DNA of 5,995 nucleotides from an uncultured Saprospiraceae bacterium. Lineage in GTDB: Bacteria; Bacteroidota; Bacteroidia; Chitinophagales; Saprospiraceae. Shown piece by piece: positions 4,717-5,995 of the stretch; positions within the stretch are counted from its first letter, which is position 1; every line of letters begins with the position of its first letter. The position numbers and the translations under genes are program-made. The stretch spans positions 1 through 5,995 of the forward strand of contig CAKZUM010000708.1 of NCBI GenBank assembly GCA_937921525.1, in the 5' to 3' direction. Under the pieces are notes generated by a model. The model saw only the letters and a list, made by a program, of their open reading frames with translations, searched no databases and was not told the DNA's origin.

Positions 4717-5538
4717 TTATAAAGAAGGATATAAAAACATATCTTCTAGTACACTACCCGCCTTAAAATGTTGCCAATCTTCACTAGCATATAATAATCG
4801 ATCTGCTATAATATGTAGAACAGAAGGATTAACTCCAAGACCTAAATGACTACCACGCACTTGAATATTCTGATGTATAGCAGTCTCCTCTTTTTCCATA
4901 CAGTATTGCCATGGAACGACACCGTCTTCTTTGCTATAAATAGCCGTAGTGGGAACAGGTGCAGGATTTGGTAAACCCGCAATTAACTCAGGATCTATAT
5001 CTTCCACTTTTTGCCCTCCAGATGCGTAGGTGTACAGCCAAGTAGCGTTATTCTCTTTCACTACGGCTCTAAAAGGAGAGCCCAAGGTAATTACTTGGCG
5101 AATGATATTCGGTCTTTGTTTTGCAACTTCTCTAGCAAACACGCCGCCTAAACTCCAACCAATCAAACTGACTCGCGTTCCATGCTTTTCATATAATTCA
5201 TCAACCAAGTTGACTAACTGATCTTGGTATTCTAATTTTCCATAATTTCTTCCTAGCCCCCAATCATAGGCGGTATATCCTTGATGATCTAAAAAATTTC
5301 TCAAGGGAGCAGTAGCACGCTTACTAGACATAAATCCAGGTAAAACGATGACAGGATGTCCATCACCGTCTGTTTTGCCATAAAACTTCCGAAAGGGTAA
5401 GGATATACCTAATTCCGTCATGGCTCTTCCAGCCTCTGTAATTGCCCAAAATAGAGCAGGTTTTTGTCCCAATTGCTTCTTTGCCGCCATATAATTTAAT
5501 TCTTTATAAGTTTCGTTTTTCACTAGACTAGCTACCAT
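4717..5538 (-). CDS. Alpha/beta hydrolase (lipase/esterase-like)
   Basis: 273-residue alpha/beta-hydrolase-fold protein when read from the ATG at 5538. The oxyanion-hole motif LPGF is at 66-69 and the nucleophile elbow GWSLGG at 127-132 with Ser129. Asp205 sits in a KEDGVVPW stretch and His231 in GSHLGL, so the catalytic triad is complete. The segments WGLGRN and GSPFRA are typical of serine lipase/esterase-like hydrolases. No signal peptide is visible, so it is probably cytoplasmic. The substrate is unknown: acyl ester, lipid or polyester oligomer are all possible. Start choice: the ATG at 5490 gives a Met-Ala-Ala-Lys-Lys start after an A/T-rich context and is equally plausible (257 residues); a TTG at 5544 is less likely. 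It is transcribed toward gene C, so it is not in its operon. Confidence 0.9.
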   Translation of the reverse strand: MVASLVKNETYKELNYMAAKKQLGQKPALFWAITEAGRAMTELGISLPFRKFYGKTDGDGHPVIVLPGFMSSKRATAPLRNFLDHQGYTAYDWGLGRNYGKLEYQDQLVNLVDELYEKHGTRVSLIGWSLGGVFAREVAKQRPNIIRQVITLGSPFRAVVKENNATWLYTYASGGQKVEDIDPELIAGLPNPAPVPTTAIYSKEDGVVPWQYCMEKEETAIHQNIQVRGSHLGLGVNPSVLHIIADRLLYASEDWQHFKAGSVLEDMFLYPSL

Positions 5539-5705
5539 ATTCAAATATTTGGTATCTTCTTCGAGCGGTAATATACTCTCTTTTAATGCAAAAAGAATAA
5601 TATAGTAGTAATAACAGCTATAATTAACACTTTGTTTTGAGTTTTAAAGTTATATTTAGTTTTATTATTGTTTTACCAGCCTGTTAGTTGCCTGATATTT
5701 TGTAA

Positions 5706-5733
5706 AAACTTAATAATCTGACACATTAAGTTT
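5706..5733. repeat. Hairpin AAACTTAAT / ATTAAGTTT
   Basis: Perfect 9-bp arms (5706-5714, 5725-5733) around a 10-nt loop. It is A/T-rich and upstream of the divergent end of the hydrolase; role unknown. Confidence 0.5.
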
Positions 5734-5749
5734 ATTAGAATCGTATAGA

Positions 5750-5827
5750 TATAAAGGCAAAGCCTTCCTGATAGTAAACACAAGGGACAGCCTTGTGCCT
5801 CCTATTCTTTAAGGCTTCGCCTTTATA
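5750..5827. repeat. 78-bp two-tier inverted repeat
   Basis: The outer arms 5750-5766 and 5811-5827 pair at 16 of 17 positions (TATAAAGGC core). Inside lies the perfect hairpin CACAAGG-GACAG-CCTTGTG (5779-5797). There is no ORF. It resembles a structured RNA or a small repeat element. Confidence 0.6.
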
Positions 5828-5840
5828 CGCTTTCAACGCT

Positions 5841-5985
5841 TTACATATTATATGAATAGGGCAAACGAAAAGTCAAAATCGTAATATGTAATTCATTGGA
5901 AAATGTTTGGGTCGATGGTTGAAGTTTGTAACTTCAACCTAATATTTTGAAAGTTTGTAACTTTCTTCCACTAATACATATTATA
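5841..5985. repeat. TACATATTATA repeats flanking two palindromes
   Basis: TACATATTATA occurs as an 11-bp direct repeat at 5842-5852 and 5975-5985. An inverted copy, TAATATGTAA, lies at 5882-5891 and can pair with 5841-5850 (10 bp) or with 5975-5983 (9 bp). Two palindromes of the same core lie between: 5917-5939 (10-bp arms GGTTGAAGTT) and 5949-5965 (7-bp arms GAAAGTT), both with loop TGT. It may be a REP-like cluster or the regulatory region of a gene beyond the window. Confidence 0.55.
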
Positions 5986-5995
5986 AAAACGACTT

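Larger units (their letters stand above)
5539..5995. other. Gene-free region rich in inverted repeats
   Basis: Upstream of the hydrolase no convincing coding region is seen to the window end. The region is A/T-rich and contains the inverted repeats listed separately. The hydrolase promoter should lie at the left end. AATATTTG on the minus strand (about 5541-5548) is near the -7 consensus and would favour the shorter start at 5490, but this is weak. Confidence 0.6.

Overview
The window looks like a low-GC genome of the phylum Bacteroidota. The evidence is A/T-rich start contexts without Shine-Dalgarno sequences, -7-like elements of the TAnnTTTG type, and a C-terminal helix-hairpin-helix (HHH) domain that, from memory, is common on Bacteroidota proteins, including as an extension of ribosomal protein L21. 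A Saprospiria-like member (e.g. Aureispira) is a guess, not a proof.

Layout. (1) 1-1379: two short-chain dehydrogenases/reductases (SDRs) on the + strand. The first is cut by the window edge and the second is RhlG-like. A 56-bp repeat element lies between them. (2) 1380-4560: three tandem + strand genes for small, very Lys-rich, helical proteins. All share a 50-residue phasin-like module. The first and third (genes A and C) add a basic linker and a C-terminal HHH domain; the middle one (gene B) carries the module only. Gene C has a histone-H1-like Lys/Ala/Pro tail between module and HHH. Each gene is preceded by a TGTAAC-type promoter-like block (a close 35-bp match for A and B, a reduced version for C), then by a strongly structured leader. 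The B leader is almost entirely a 290-bp imperfect inverted repeat that contains a second, longer copy of the 56-bp element. (3) 4561-4716: a convergent intergenic region with a likely bidirectional terminator and a perfect 16-bp-arm palindrome. (4) 4717-5538: a minus-strand alpha/beta hydrolase with a complete Ser-Asp-His triad. (5) 5539-5995: no gene seen, but several nested inverted repeats.

How the parts may fit together (inference). Phasin-like module + H1-like tail + DNA-binding HHH resembles the logic of PhaF-type nucleoid-associated phasins, which tether polyhydroxyalkanoate granules to DNA. RhlG-like and other SDRs and an alpha/beta hydrolase are compatible with a hydroxyacyl/polyester or lipid theme, but no polymer synthase is visible and the link is unproven. 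The firmest new observation is the three-gene family with its repeated promoter and structured-leader layout.
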